Notes under the pieces: generated by a model
Told to the model about the DNA's origin: nothing
Databases searched by the model: none
Seen by the model: the letters and a program-made list of their open reading frames with translations, nothing else
In this document: positions 15,891-24,035 of the stretch, one piece after another
Layout of the letters: the number at the start of each line of letters is the position of its first letter
Numbering within the stretch: position 1 is the first letter of the stretch
Translations under genes and position numbers: made by a program
Assembly (NCBI GenBank): GCA_017540085.1
Contig: JAFYBQ010000019.1
Coordinates: forward strand, 1 to 54,328
DNA from: Synergistaceae bacterium
GTDB taxonomy: Bacteria > Synergistota > Synergistia > Synergistales > Aminobacteriaceae
DNA length: 54,328 bases
Direction of reading: 5' to 3'

Positions 15891-16286
15891 ATGGTAGGAA
15901 TCGTAATAGTGTCTCACAGCTGGAAGATCGCTGAAGGAGTGTGCGACCTCGCGCGGGAAATGGCTCGCGGCCATGAGGGAATTATCCCGGCAGGCGGACT
16001 CGATGACGGCTCAACAGGGACTGACACGGAAAAGATTGCTGACGCGGTTACGGAGGCTGACGCGGGAGAAGGTGTCGTGATTCTTGCGGACATAGGAAGC
16101 GCGATAATGAGTGCCGAGTCTGCGATAGAGCTTCTTGAAGACGAGGGGCGCGGAATTAATGCGGTGATTGCTGACGCTCCGATTGTTGAAGGTGCAGTGT
16201 GCGCGGCGGTTGAGGCGGCCGGCGGGGGAAGCATTGAGTCTGTATTGTCGGCGGCTGAAGAATCACGCGAGGCCAGTAAATTATAG
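15891..16286 (+). CDS. dhaM: PTS-dependent dihydroxyacetone kinase phosphotransferase subunit DhaM
   Basis: DhaM is an EIIA-mannose-like protein that takes phosphate from HPr and rephosphorylates ADP in DhaL. The 131-residue product has only the EIIA domain: IVIVSHSWKIAEGV with His9 as the predicted phospho-site, the GGLDDGSTGTD loop, VVILADIGSA, and DAPIVEGA. The HPr- and EI-like domains fused to E. coli DhaM are absent, so separate HPr and EI would be required; none lie in the window. A GGGGGG run lies about 10 bases before ATG 15891, and the gene starts 6 bases after dhaL. Confidence 0.92.
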   Translation: MVGIVIVSHSWKIAEGVCDLAREMARGHEGIIPAGGLDDGSTGTDTEKIADAVTEADAGEGVVILADIGSAIMSAESAIELLEDEGRGINAVIADAPIVEGAVCAAVEAAGGGSIESVLSAAEESREASKL

Positions 16287-16301
16287 GGAGGAGATTTTCA
16301 C

Positions 16302-17297
16302 ATGAAGAAGTTAATCAATGGCGTTGAGAATATTGTTGACGAAATGTTAGACGGAATGACGGCGGCATATCCTCAGTACGTCAAAAGGCTTGAGGGTCTG
16401 AATGTTCTTGTCCGTGCAGGCGGAGCGTCTCCGAAAGTCGCGCTGGTGTCCGGAGGCGGTTCAGGGCATGAACCCTCGCACGGGGGCTTTGTCGGGCGCG
16501 GAATGCTTGACGGTGCTGTGGCGGGTGAGGTGTTCACGTCTCCGCCTCCCGATCAGGTCTACGAGGCTGTGAAGGCTGTCAACGGCGGAAAAGGAGTCCT
16601 CCTCATCATAAAGAATTACACGGGCGATGTGATGAATTTCGAGATGGCCGAGGAAATGTCAGCAGATGAGGGGATCAAAGTCGAGCATGTCATAGTCGCT
16701 GATGATGTCGCTGTCGAAAATTCAACGTGGACGACAGGCAGACGGGGAATCGCAGGTACCGTCCTCGTACACAAAATCGCGGGTGCGTGCGCTGAGTCCG
16801 GCGCGGAGCTTTCTGACGTTAAGCGCGTCGCAGAGAAAGTAATCGCTAACGTTCGCTCAATGGGAATGGCCGTGAACGCCTGCACAGTGCCTGCCGCGGG
16901 GAAAGTGAGCTTTGAGCTTGCCGATGATGAGATCGAAATCGGAATCGGGATTCACGGTGAACCCGGTACTCACAGGGAAAAAATTTCTGACGTGAACAAC
17001 ATTGCGGATAAACTGCTTGAGAAAATTTTTGCCGAGGGGATTTACAGCGCGGGTGATGAAGTTTGTGTGCTTGTGAATGGTATGGGCGGCACTCCGCTGA
17101 TGGAATTGCTCGTAGCAAACAAGCACGTGAAGAATGTCATTGAGGGGCGCGGGCTGAAGGTCGTGAAGACTCTTGTCGGCAACTATATGACATCGCTCGA
17201 CATGGAGGGATTTTCGGTTACGGTGCTGAAACTTGACGGCGAACTCAAGAAATATCTTGACGCGCCTGCGGATACGCCTGCATTTGTTCAGTGCTAA
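16302..17297 (+). CDS. dhaK: Dihydroxyacetone kinase substrate-binding subunit DhaK
   Basis: DhaK binds dihydroxyacetone covalently through a histidine hemiaminal, and the complex yields dihydroxyacetone phosphate for glycolysis. The 331-residue length fits. Visible motifs: LVSGGGSGHEPSHGGFVG (about residue 49), EVFTSPPPDQVYEA, IIKNYTGDVMNFEMA, GRRGIAGTVLVHKIAGA, and GIGIHGEPGTHRE, where the His is residue 218, the same number as the substrate-binding His of the E. coli enzyme. LVNGMGGTPLMEL lies near the C-terminus. ATG 16302 has GGGAGGAG 8 bases upstream. A terminator follows directly. Confidence 0.96.
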   Translation: MKKLINGVENIVDEMLDGMTAAYPQYVKRLEGLNVLVRAGGASPKVALVSGGGSGHEPSHGGFVGRGMLDGAVAGEVFTSPPPDQVYEAVKAVNGGKGVLLIIKNYTGDVMNFEMAEEMSADEGIKVEHVIVADDVAVENSTWTTGRRGIAGTVLVHKIAGACAESGAELSDVKRVAEKVIANVRSMGMAVNACTVPAAGKVSFELADDEIEIGIGIHGEPGTHREKISDVNNIADKLLEKIFAEGIYSAGDEVCVLVNGMGGTPLMELLVANKHVKNVIEGRGLKVVKTLVGNYMTSLDMEGFSVTVLKLDGELKKYLDAPADTPAFVQC

Positions 17298-17311
17298 AGT
17301 GAAAGTGATTG

Positions 17312-17343
17312 CCCCTCTCGATAATGGGAGGGGTTATTTTTTT
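17312..17343 (+). terminator. Intrinsic terminator after dhaK
   Basis: CCCCTCTC (17312-17319) pairs with GGGAGGGG (17326-17333) with a 6-base loop, followed by TTATTTTTTT. Confidence 0.85.
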
Positions 17344-17383
17344 GTACAGCTAGCTGACGGCTTCAAACATTTTTCATGCAGTC

Positions 17384-17412
17384 TTGACGAACTCAATCAC
17401 AGCCCGTATACT
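17384..17412 (+). promoter_or_regulatory. Sigma-70 type promoter of the fapR-plsX operon
   Basis: TTGACG (17384-17389), an exact 17-base spacer, and TATACT (17407-17412). It is the best promoter in the window and lies about 40 bases before the fapR start. I could not find a convincing FapR palindrome over it. Confidence 0.75.
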
Positions 17413-17453
17413 TTTCGCCATTCAAAATTTTTGCAGTGAGGTATTATTATCAG

Positions 17454-18014
17454 GTGCTAAAAGACAAGCCCGCAAGAAAATTACGGCATGACAGGCTATC
17501 GGAAATCCTGAAATCCAATCCCATGATTACGGACAATGAATTAGCTTCCCGCCTCAATGTCAGCATTTCTACAGTGAGGCTTGACCGCGCATTGATGGGA
17601 GTCCCGGAGCTTCGCGAGAGGATTCGCACGATGGCGCAGAATGCCGTGAGCAAGTTGCAGTCATTGAGTCCCTCTGAGGTTATCGGCGACCTTCTTGAGC
17701 TTGAGCCGGATAAATGGGCGTTATCCGTCCTCAGAACGGCCAGGGATATGGCGTTCAGGTTCACGGACATTGTGAGCGACAATTACATTTACGCGCAGGC
17801 AGGGTCAATCGCTGTTGCTGTCATAAACTCGGCGAAAGTCATTATCGAGTCCATGAGGGGACATTACAGCGGTCATGCCCACGTGGGTGATGTGCTTGTT
17901 GCGCGGGCAAAAGTCGGAGTGAATCATGACGGGAAAAAGATTGTCAGTGTCCGCACAAAAGCAGGGGACAAGGAAATTTTTGTAGGGCGTTTTATCATTG
18001 AAATACTAGAATAG
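17454..18014 (+). CDS. fapR: Fatty acid biosynthesis transcriptional regulator FapR
   Basis: FapR represses fatty acid and phospholipid synthesis genes and is released by malonyl-CoA. The product has an N-terminal DeoR-like HTH (ITDNELASRLNVSISTVRLDRALMG is the recognition region, given here in two parts: ITDNELASRLN and VSISTVRLDRAL), the linker helix PELRERIRTMAQNAV, and a C-terminal hot-dog thioesterase-like effector domain (AQAGSIAVAVINSA; GDVLVARAKVGVN). This order and the motifs agree with B. subtilis FapR. GTG 17454 is preferred: GAGGT lies 11 bases upstream, while the earlier in-frame GTG at 17436 has no ribosome site. It heads the plsX-fab operon and probably autoregulates it. Confidence 0.92.
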   Translation: MLKDKPARKLRHDRLSEILKSNPMITDNELASRLNVSISTVRLDRALMGVPELRERIRTMAQNAVSKLQSLSPSEVIGDLLELEPDKWALSVLRTARDMAFRFTDIVSDNYIYAQAGSIAVAVINSAKVIIESMRGHYSGHAHVGDVLVARAKVGVNHDGKKIVSVRTKAGDKEIFVGRFIIEILE

Positions 18015-18033
18015 CCAGGCAGGTGAATAAACT

Positions 18034-19020
18034 TTGAGCAGAAAAATTACTATAGCACTTGACGCAATGGGAGGAGACAACGCGCCTTCCGAGATCTGCA
18101 AGGGAGCTTATGAAGCCTGCAAACAGTATGACGACATAGAAATAATACTCACAGGCGACACAGAGCGCATAAAATCATGTCTCACTCCGCACGAGCGAAT
18201 CCACATTGAACACGCAACAGAAATTATTGACCCTGACGAACACCCCGCGAACGCCATCCGCAAGAAGAAAGACTCAAGCCTCCGCGTAGCTATGGAGATG
18301 GTCAGGCGCGGAGACGCACAGGGCTGTATCAGCGCAGGCAGCACGGGCGCAATTGTGGCAGGGGGAGTGCTTGTTGTCGGACGGATTGAAGGCATTGACC
18401 GCCCCGCGTTAGGAGTCCCGATTCCGTCAGCCGACAAAGTATCATTTACGCTTGACGTTGGCGCGACAGTCAGGTGCAAGCCGGAAAATCTCTTGCAGTT
18501 CGCGCAGATGGGCAGCGTTTATTCACGGAAAATTCTCGGAGTCGATAATCCCAGTGTCAAATTATTGTCCAACGGAAGCGAGGACATTAAGGGCGATGAT
18601 ACTGTTCTTGCCGCCCGCGAGCTTATCGAAAAGCAGGGAGCGGTGAATTTCGGCGGATATATCGAGGGGAACGAGGTATTTTTCGGGAAGGCTGATGTTG
18701 TCGTCTGCGATGGCTTCAACGGAAATATTGCCCTCAAGTTAGGCGAGGGATTAATTCAGCGTCTCAAGTCAACACTTTCTGAGGAAGTCAGCAAATCCCT
18801 CATGGCCAAAGCCGGAATATTATTGCTTGCTCCGACAGTGAAGAGAATGCTTGCCCGCTTCAGCTACGAGAAATACGGCGGGACTCCTTTGCTGGGCGTG
18901 AAAGGTGCGGTGCTGAAGGCTCACGGACGCTCGAAATATCCCGCGATAGTCAGCGCAATTTCATCCGCAAGGAAATACATAGCAGAAGACGGAACAGCAC
19001 AAATCAACCGCGAAATTTAG
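18034..19020 (+). CDS. plsX: Phosphate acyltransferase PlsX
   Basis: PlsX makes acyl phosphate from acyl-ACP, the acyl donor for PlsY in phospholipid synthesis; it is a peripheral membrane protein. The 328-residue product begins with ITIALDAMGGDNAPSEI, the family signature, and contains SAGSTGAIVAGG, FTLDVGA, LLSNGSEDIKGDD and VVCDGFNGNIALKLGEG. The start is TTG 18034, with CAGGCAGGTG upstream. It lies 20 bases after fapR, as in many Gram-positive type operons. Confidence 0.97.
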   Translation: MSRKITIALDAMGGDNAPSEICKGAYEACKQYDDIEIILTGDTERIKSCLTPHERIHIEHATEIIDPDEHPANAIRKKKDSSLRVAMEMVRRGDAQGCISAGSTGAIVAGGVLVVGRIEGIDRPALGVPIPSADKVSFTLDVGATVRCKPENLLQFAQMGSVYSRKILGVDNPSVKLLSNGSEDIKGDDTVLAARELIEKQGAVNFGGYIEGNEVFFGKADVVVCDGFNGNIALKLGEGLIQRLKSTLSEEVSKSLMAKAGILLLAPTVKRMLARFSYEKYGGTPLLGVKGAVLKAHGRSKYPAIVSAISSARKYIAEDGTAQINREI

Positions 19021-19032
19021 AGAGGTGAGAGA

Positions 19033-20010
19033 ATGTTAAAGACAAGTATTAATCTCATGGGAGAAAGTAACCGAATATGCAGGCTCTTAGGCACTGAATA
19101 TCCCATCATACAAGGCGGAATGGCATGGGTAGCAAACGCCGAATTAGCATCAGCAGTCAGCAACGCAGGCGGACTCGGAATAATCGCAGCGGCCGCGACT
19201 CCTCCCGACATCTTAGAGCAGGAAATCATCAAGGCCAAAAAGTTATTGCTGCCCGGAAAACCTTTCGGCCTCAACATCATGCTGATGTCCCCGACAGCCG
19301 AAAGCGCGCTTGAAGTCGCCGTGAGGCAGAAAGTCCCGGTAGTAACGACAGGCGCAGGCAGTCCCGGAAAATTCCTCGAACGCCTAAAGCCCCTCGGAAC
19401 AATCGTTATCCCCGTAGTAGCCTCCGTAACTCAGGCTCGCAGGGTCGAAAAGCAGGGAGCGGATGCCGTTGTTGCTGAGGGAATGGAGGCAGGCGGCCAT
19501 ATCGGAGAGCTTACGACAATGGTACTTACTCCGCAGATTTCGCAGGCCGTGAAGATTCCTGTGATATGTGCGGGCGGTGTTGCTGACGGGCGCGGAGTCG
19601 CCGCGGCTTTTGCGCTGGGTGCTGAGGGCGTTCAGGTCGGCACGAGATTCATATGCTGCGAGGAATGCACCGTTCACCCGAACTACAAGCAGGCAGTAAT
19701 TGACGCAAGAGACAGAAGCACGGCTATCACTGGTCAGAGTCTCGGCCATCCCGTGAGATGTCTCCGCAACAAATTGACGGCTGAATTTGAGCGTCTCGAA
19801 CATGAACACGCGCCCGCGTCTGAGATTGAAGCACTCGGAACAGGAAAGCTCCGGGCGGCAGTTGTTGACGGCGACACGGAATGGGGTTCGCTCATGTCGG
19901 GACAAAGCGCGGCCATGATTAATGACATTCTCCCCGCAAGGGCAATAATTCAGCGGATGTTCACGGAGGCAGAAGAAATCATGCGGAATATGTCAGGGGT
20001 GAAAGAATGA
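19033..20010 (+). CDS. fabK: Enoyl-ACP reductase II (FabK)
   Basis: FabK is an FMN-dependent enoyl-ACP reductase that completes each elongation cycle of fatty acid synthesis. The 325-residue product is of the nitronate monooxygenase/FabK TIM-barrel type: EYPIIQGGMAWVANAELA, SNAGGLGIIAAA, PFGLNIMLMSP, AVVAEGMEAGGHIGE, VICAGGVADGRG, and ALGAEGVQVGTRF. GAGGTGA precedes ATG 19033. The operon position between plsX and fabD favours FabK over a nitronate monooxygenase. fabH, often between plsX and fabK, is absent. Confidence 0.94.
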   Translation: MLKTSINLMGESNRICRLLGTEYPIIQGGMAWVANAELASAVSNAGGLGIIAAAATPPDILEQEIIKAKKLLLPGKPFGLNIMLMSPTAESALEVAVRQKVPVVTTGAGSPGKFLERLKPLGTIVIPVVASVTQARRVEKQGADAVVAEGMEAGGHIGELTTMVLTPQISQAVKIPVICAGGVADGRGVAAAFALGAEGVQVGTRFICCEECTVHPNYKQAVIDARDRSTAITGQSLGHPVRCLRNKLTAEFERLEHEHAPASEIEALGTGKLRAAVVDGDTEWGSLMSGQSAAMINDILPARAIIQRMFTEAEEIMRNMSGVKE

Positions 20011-20951
20011 GTTACGCGATAATTTTTCCCGGCCAGGGTTCGCAGTCTGTCGGAATGGGACGCGAATTGTACGAGGCTTTCACGTCAGCAAAGAATATTT
20101 TTGACATGGCGGACGACTCTTTGTCCGAGCATTTATCACGGCTCATTTTTGAGGGGGACAAGTCAGAATTAACCCTCACAAGGAACGCACAGCCCGCAAT
20201 AATGACAGTAAGCATTGCGGCTCTTGCGGTATTGCGTGATGAGATGGGCGCGGAAATTTCCCCTGTCTGCATGGCCGGACACAGCTTAGGCGAGTATACA
20301 GCCTTGTGCGCCTCAGGAGTGATTGACTTCCCGGACGCTGTAAGGCTCGTGAGGAATCGCGGAATATTCATGCAGGAGGCCGTACCCGAAAATGTCGGAG
20401 GAATGGCGGCGTTAATCGGCGGGAGTCGTGATGACGCTGAAAAGCTCTGCGAATCTGTCGCCCCGAACGGTGAAATAAGCCCCGCAAATTTCAACTGTCC
20501 CGGACAAGTCGCAATTTCAGGAATGAATGAGTACATCGACGCGGCAATCTCAAACGCAAAATCATTCGGCATAAAACGCGCCGTGAAGCTCTCTGTCAGC
20601 GCACCTTTTCACAGCCAGTACATGAAGCCCGCCGCCGAGAAGCTCAAAGCCGAGTTCGCGAAAATTTCATGGCACGAGTCAAAATTCGACATCATCTCAA
20701 ACGTGAACGCAAAGCCCGCCAAAGATCCCGCAGAGCTTCAGCAGAGGTTGTACGCTCAGACGTTCAGCCCGGTTTTGTGGGAAGACTCCGTGTCATTCAT
20801 GGCCGGGGATTTAGGGATTGAGTCGTTCTATGAGATAGGGCCGGGGGAAGTGCTAGCCGGACTCGTCAAGAAATGCCGCAAGGGTCTCGACATATTTTCA
20901 GCAGGAACACCCGAAAAGTTAGAGGCTCTGCGCGCAAAATTGGAGGCGTAA
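20007..20951 (+). CDS. fabD: Malonyl-CoA:ACP transacylase
   Basis: FabD loads malonyl groups onto acyl carrier protein. The 314-residue product has the usual motifs: IIFPGQGSQSVGMGREL at the N-terminus, the active-site AGHSLGEYTAL with the nucleophilic Ser, QEAVPENVGGMAAL, and VSAPFHSQYM with the catalytic His. The start overlaps the end of fabK by 4 bases (ATGA), with GGGGTGAAAG upstream, indicating translational coupling. No truncation or missing residue is seen. Confidence 0.97.
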   Translation: MSYAIIFPGQGSQSVGMGRELYEAFTSAKNIFDMADDSLSEHLSRLIFEGDKSELTLTRNAQPAIMTVSIAALAVLRDEMGAEISPVCMAGHSLGEYTALCASGVIDFPDAVRLVRNRGIFMQEAVPENVGGMAALIGGSRDDAEKLCESVAPNGEISPANFNCPGQVAISGMNEYIDAAISNAKSFGIKRAVKLSVSAPFHSQYMKPAAEKLKAEFAKISWHESKFDIISNVNAKPAKDPAELQQRLYAQTFSPVLWEDSVSFMAGDLGIESFYEIGPGEVLAGLVKKCRKGLDIFSAGTPEKLEALRAKLEA

Positions 20952-21686
20952 ATGTTAGCACTTATCACAGGAGCCGCAAAAGGGATCGGACGCGCTATAA
21001 CCCTTCAGCTTGCCCATGACGGTTTTGACGTTGCCATAAATTACGCGCACAGCGGGGAAGCCGCAAAGACTCTCCGCGATGAGGTTATGACTCTCGGAGT
21101 GAAGGCAGAAATCTTCCGGGCTGACGTAAGTATTCAGGATGAGGCCGCGAAAATGTTTGCTGACGTAAAATCATATTTCGGGGAAAATGTCGCTGTACTC
21201 GTCAACAATGCCGGGATTACACGCGATACTCTCCTAATGCGTATGAAGGCTGAAGACTGGCAGGCGGTCATCAACACGAATCTTAATGCCGCGTTTTACT
21301 GCTCACAGCTCGCAATTAAGGACATGGCTAAAGCGCGTTACGGGAGAATAATATCAGTCTCATCTGTCGTAGGACTCATAGGAAACGCGGGGCAGTGCAA
21401 TTATTCCGCGTCAAAAGCTGGTATAATCGGCCTGACGAAATCAATAGCCCGCGAATATGCCCAAAGGGGAATCACAGCCAATGCAGTCGCACCGGGCTTT
21501 ATTGATACGGCAATGACTGATATACTGAAGCCCGATGTGAAGGAAGCAATACTGAAATCAATACCCGAAGGCAGAATCGGAAGCCCTGAAGATGTCGCGC
21601 AGGCAGTGTCGTTTTTTGCGTCAGACAGAAGCGCATATATCACCGGGCAGGTTTTAGCTGTTGACGGGGGCATGACAATGGTTTAG
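20952..21686 (+). CDS. fabG: 3-oxoacyl-ACP reductase
   Basis: FabG reduces 3-oxoacyl-ACP with NADPH. The 244-residue short-chain dehydrogenase has the Rossmann motif ITGAAKGIGRAI, the NNAG motif (VLVNNAGITRD), the catalytic Ser in VSSVVGLIGN, the YSASK catalytic pair (CNYSASKAGI), and the C-terminal GQVLAVDGGMTMV typical of FabG. The ATG directly abuts the fabD stop codon. Confidence 0.97.
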   Translation: MLALITGAAKGIGRAITLQLAHDGFDVAINYAHSGEAAKTLRDEVMTLGVKAEIFRADVSIQDEAAKMFADVKSYFGENVAVLVNNAGITRDTLLMRMKAEDWQAVINTNLNAAFYCSQLAIKDMAKARYGRIISVSSVVGLIGNAGQCNYSASKAGIIGLTKSIAREYAQRGITANAVAPGFIDTAMTDILKPDVKEAILKSIPEGRIGSPEDVAQAVSFFASDRSAYITGQVLAVDGGMTMV

Positions 21687-21730
21687 TATCAGCGCAGAGA
21701 AAATTATCCCTTTAAGGAGGTGAAGTGAAC

Positions 21731-21982
21731 ATGACGAAAGAAGAAGCAGTAGCCAAACTCAAAGCAATAGTATCAGACCGCCTTGACGTAGAGGCAGACC
21801 AGGTTACGCCGGAAAAATCATTTGTCGAGGATCTCGGAGCTGACTCGCTTGATATAGTCGAGCTTATCATGGGAATCGAGGAAGAGTTTGACATCGAGAT
21901 ACCTGACGAGGACGCAGAGAAACTTACATCAGTGGGCGAGGCAATGAACTACACACTGAGCAAAATCGGCGTGGAGGACTAA
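21731..21982 (+). CDS. acpP: Acyl carrier protein
   Basis: AcpP carries growing acyl chains on a 4'-phosphopantetheine arm. The 83-residue acidic product contains the attachment site [14 protein letters not shown] with Ser in the DSL motif, and [19 protein letters not shown], both typical. A very strong AAGGAGGTGAA lies at 21713-21723. ATG 21731 (spacing about 8) is preferred to the GTG at 21725, which almost touches the ribosome site. A hairpin between acpP and fabF may allow higher acpP expression. Confidence 0.97.
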   Translation: MTKEEAVAKLKAIVSDRLDVEADQVTPEKSFVEDLGADSLDIVELIMGIEEEFDIEIPDEDAEKLTSVGEAMNYTLSKIGVED

Positions 21983-22011
21983 GCAGGCTCAAATTTCAAC
22001 AAGCCATTTGC

Positions 22012-22048
22012 GGGGGAAGGGCTGTTTATCGGTTCTGCCCCCTGTTTT
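22012..22048 (+). terminator. Hairpin with short T-tract between acpP and fabF
   Basis: GGGGG (22012-22016) pairs with CCCCC (22038-22042), extended inward by partly wobble-paired bases (AAGGGCTG with CGGTTCT) around a TTTAT loop, followed by TGTTTTG. It is probably a partial terminator or attenuator inside the operon. Confidence 0.6.
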
Positions 22049-22069
22049 GTATAAAGGAGCGTGAAAAAC

Positions 22070-23323
22070 TTGACACACAGCAAACGCAGAGTAGTAGTAA
22101 CAGGATTAGGCCCTGTGAGTCCTATTGCAACCGGGAAAAAAGATTACTGGCAGGCACTCCGTGAGGGCAGGAACGGAATATCACCCATCACAACATTTGA
22201 CCTCGGAGACTGCCCCGTAACATTCGGAGCTGAGATAAAAGACTTTGACCCTACACTCTACATGCCGGGAAAAGAGGCGAAAAGATCCGACAGAGCTATA
22301 CAGTTCGCAGTAGCTGCGGCAAAACTGGCCGTTGAGGATTCCGGGCTTGACGTTAAGACCGTTGACCCTTACCGGCTGGGAGTGTATATAGGAACAGGCC
22401 AGGGCGGAATAGAGACATCATTCAACAATTTCAGGATCATGCTTGAGAAAGGCTCACGCAGAGTCAGCCCGTACTTTATTCCCATGATGATTAGCAACAT
22501 GTCAACAGCCTACGTTGCAATAGTACTCGGCGCAAAAGGCCCGAATCTTTGTGTTGTTACGGCGTGCGCTACATCGCTTCACTCAATGGGAGAAGCCTAT
22601 CACACAATCATACGCGATGACGCTGACGTGATTATAGCCGGAGGGACTGAGGCGGCATTACGGGCGATAAGCATTGCGGGATTTGCGTCAATGAAAGCAT
22701 TATCCACGCGAAACGATGACCCGGAACACGCAAGCAGACCGTTCGACCTCAACCGGGACGGGTTTGTGATGGGCGAGGGAGCCGGGGTTGTCGTTCTTGA
22801 GGAACTCGAACACGCATTAGCGCGGGGAGCGCACATCTACGCCGAGTTCACCGGGTACGGGACTTCATGCGACGCAGGACACATCACCGCCCCTGACCCT
22901 GAAGCAAAGGGAGCCGCATACGCAACCGAACGCGCTATATCTATGTCGGGATGGGATAAATCACAGGTCGATTACATCAACGCGCACGGGACATCTACAG
23001 GTCTCAATGACAAAATGGAAGCAGGAATGATTAACCGCGTTTTCGGCGACAAGGCAAAAGACATCACAGTAACGTCAACAAAATCAATGATAGGACACTG
23101 CTTAGGCGCGGCAGGAGGGCTTGAGGTCATCGCGTCAATGCAGGCCATCGAGGAAGGATATATACATCCCACACTGAATTATGAGACACCTGACCCCGAT
23201 TGCGACATCAACATTTCAACAGGCGCAGGCGTAAACAGGAAGGTTGACAGGCTTCTTGTGAACAGTTTCGGATTCGGCGGGCATAACGGGGTACTGGCAT
23301 TTGAGCGGTATGGCAGAGTTTAA
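22070..23323 (+). CDS. fabF: 3-oxoacyl-ACP synthase II
   Basis: FabF condenses malonyl-ACP with acyl-ACP. The product (417 residues from TTG 22070) has RRVVVTGLGPVSPIATGK at the N-terminus, the catalytic Cys in VVTACATSLHSMGEA, the His pair in NAHGTSTGLND and SMIGHCLGAAGGLE, and the Gly-rich VNSFGFGGHNGVL near the end. AAGGAG at 22054-22059 is only one base from GTG 22061, but 10 bases from TTG 22070, which is therefore preferred. The downstream rnc start overlaps its 3' end. Confidence 0.96.
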   Translation: MTHSKRRVVVTGLGPVSPIATGKKDYWQALREGRNGISPITTFDLGDCPVTFGAEIKDFDPTLYMPGKEAKRSDRAIQFAVAAAKLAVEDSGLDVKTVDPYRLGVYIGTGQGGIETSFNNFRIMLEKGSRRVSPYFIPMMISNMSTAYVAIVLGAKGPNLCVVTACATSLHSMGEAYHTIIRDDADVIIAGGTEAALRAISIAGFASMKALSTRNDDPEHASRPFDLNRDGFVMGEGAGVVVLEELEHALARGAHIYAEFTGYGTSCDAGHITAPDPEAKGAAYATERAISMSGWDKSQVDYINAHGTSTGLNDKMEAGMINRVFGDKAKDITVTSTKSMIGHCLGAAGGLEVIASMQAIEEGYIHPTLNYETPDPDCDINISTGAGVNRKVDRLLVNSFGFGGHNGVLAFERYGRV

Positions 23324-24035
23324 TTTTGACGCGCTCAGGAAAAAGCAGCGGCTTGACGAACACGAGATTAAATTTCTTGAAGAGGGAATCGGCTACACGT
23401 TCGAGGATAAAATGATTCTTGAGGAGGCTTTATGCCATTCGTCATTTGCGAAAGAATACGGCCTCAGCTACAACAATGAGCGGCTTGAATTTCTCGGAGA
23501 CTCGGTGCTTGAGTTTGTCGTAACAAGAACATTATTCCGTACTTACCCGGACGCTAACGAGGGCGAACTCACAACAATGCGCTCCGGCCTAGTCAGAACA
23601 GACTCCCTCTTCAGGAAGGCCGACTCTCTCCGCATTCCGTATATACTCCTTCACGGCCACACAATGAAGGCAGGAAATCTCCCGAAATCTGTCGTGGCAA
23701 ATGCTCTTGAGGCTGTAATCGGCGCGGTGTGCCTCGACGGGGGAATGAGCGCGGCGGAAAGAGTCGTGAAGAAATTATTTCTCAGCGACGCGGAAGAGCA
23801 GTTTGTCGAACGAGACCCAAAGACCGCCCTTCAGTTATGGCTTCAGGCACGAGGAATGCCCCTGCCGAATTATGAGCTTCTCAAGACGGAAGGCCCTTCC
23901 CATGCTCCTACATTCACGGTCAGGCTTTACATGAATGGCTTTGAGCATGTAGAGACAGGCAAAAGCAGAAAAAGCACCGAGGCTAAAGTCGCGGCGTTAA
24001 TCCTGCAGGATTTGAGGGCTAAATTTGGCGACTAA
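23310..24035 (+). CDS. rnc: Ribonuclease III
   Basis: RNase III cleaves double-stranded RNA in rRNA and mRNA processing. The product (241 residues) has the catalytic signature NERLEFLGDSVLEFVVTR with acidic metal ligands, ANEGELTTMRSGLV, ANALEAVIGAVCLDGG (second acidic site), and a C-terminal double-stranded-RNA-binding domain (DPKTALQLWLQARG; GKSRKSTEAKVAALILQ). ATG 23310 overlaps fabF by 14 bases; a TTG nine bases earlier is an alternative. A fab-rnc linkage is common in this type of operon. Confidence 0.96.
   Translation: MAEFNFDALRKKQRLDEHEIKFLEEGIGYTFEDKMILEEALCHSSFAKEYGLSYNNERLEFLGDSVLEFVVTRTLFRTYPDANEGELTTMRSGLVRTDSLFRKADSLRIPYILLHGHTMKAGNLPKSVVANALEAVIGAVCLDGGMSAAERVVKKLFLSDAEEQFVERDPKTALQLWLQARGMPLPNYELLKTEGPSHAPTFTVRLYMNGFEHVETGKSRKSTEAKVAALILQDLRAKFGD

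Noticed and set aside
17344-17453. FapR operator upstream of fapR
   Set aside because: No clear TTAGTAC-type inverted repeat could be found around the promoter, although autoregulation is expected.
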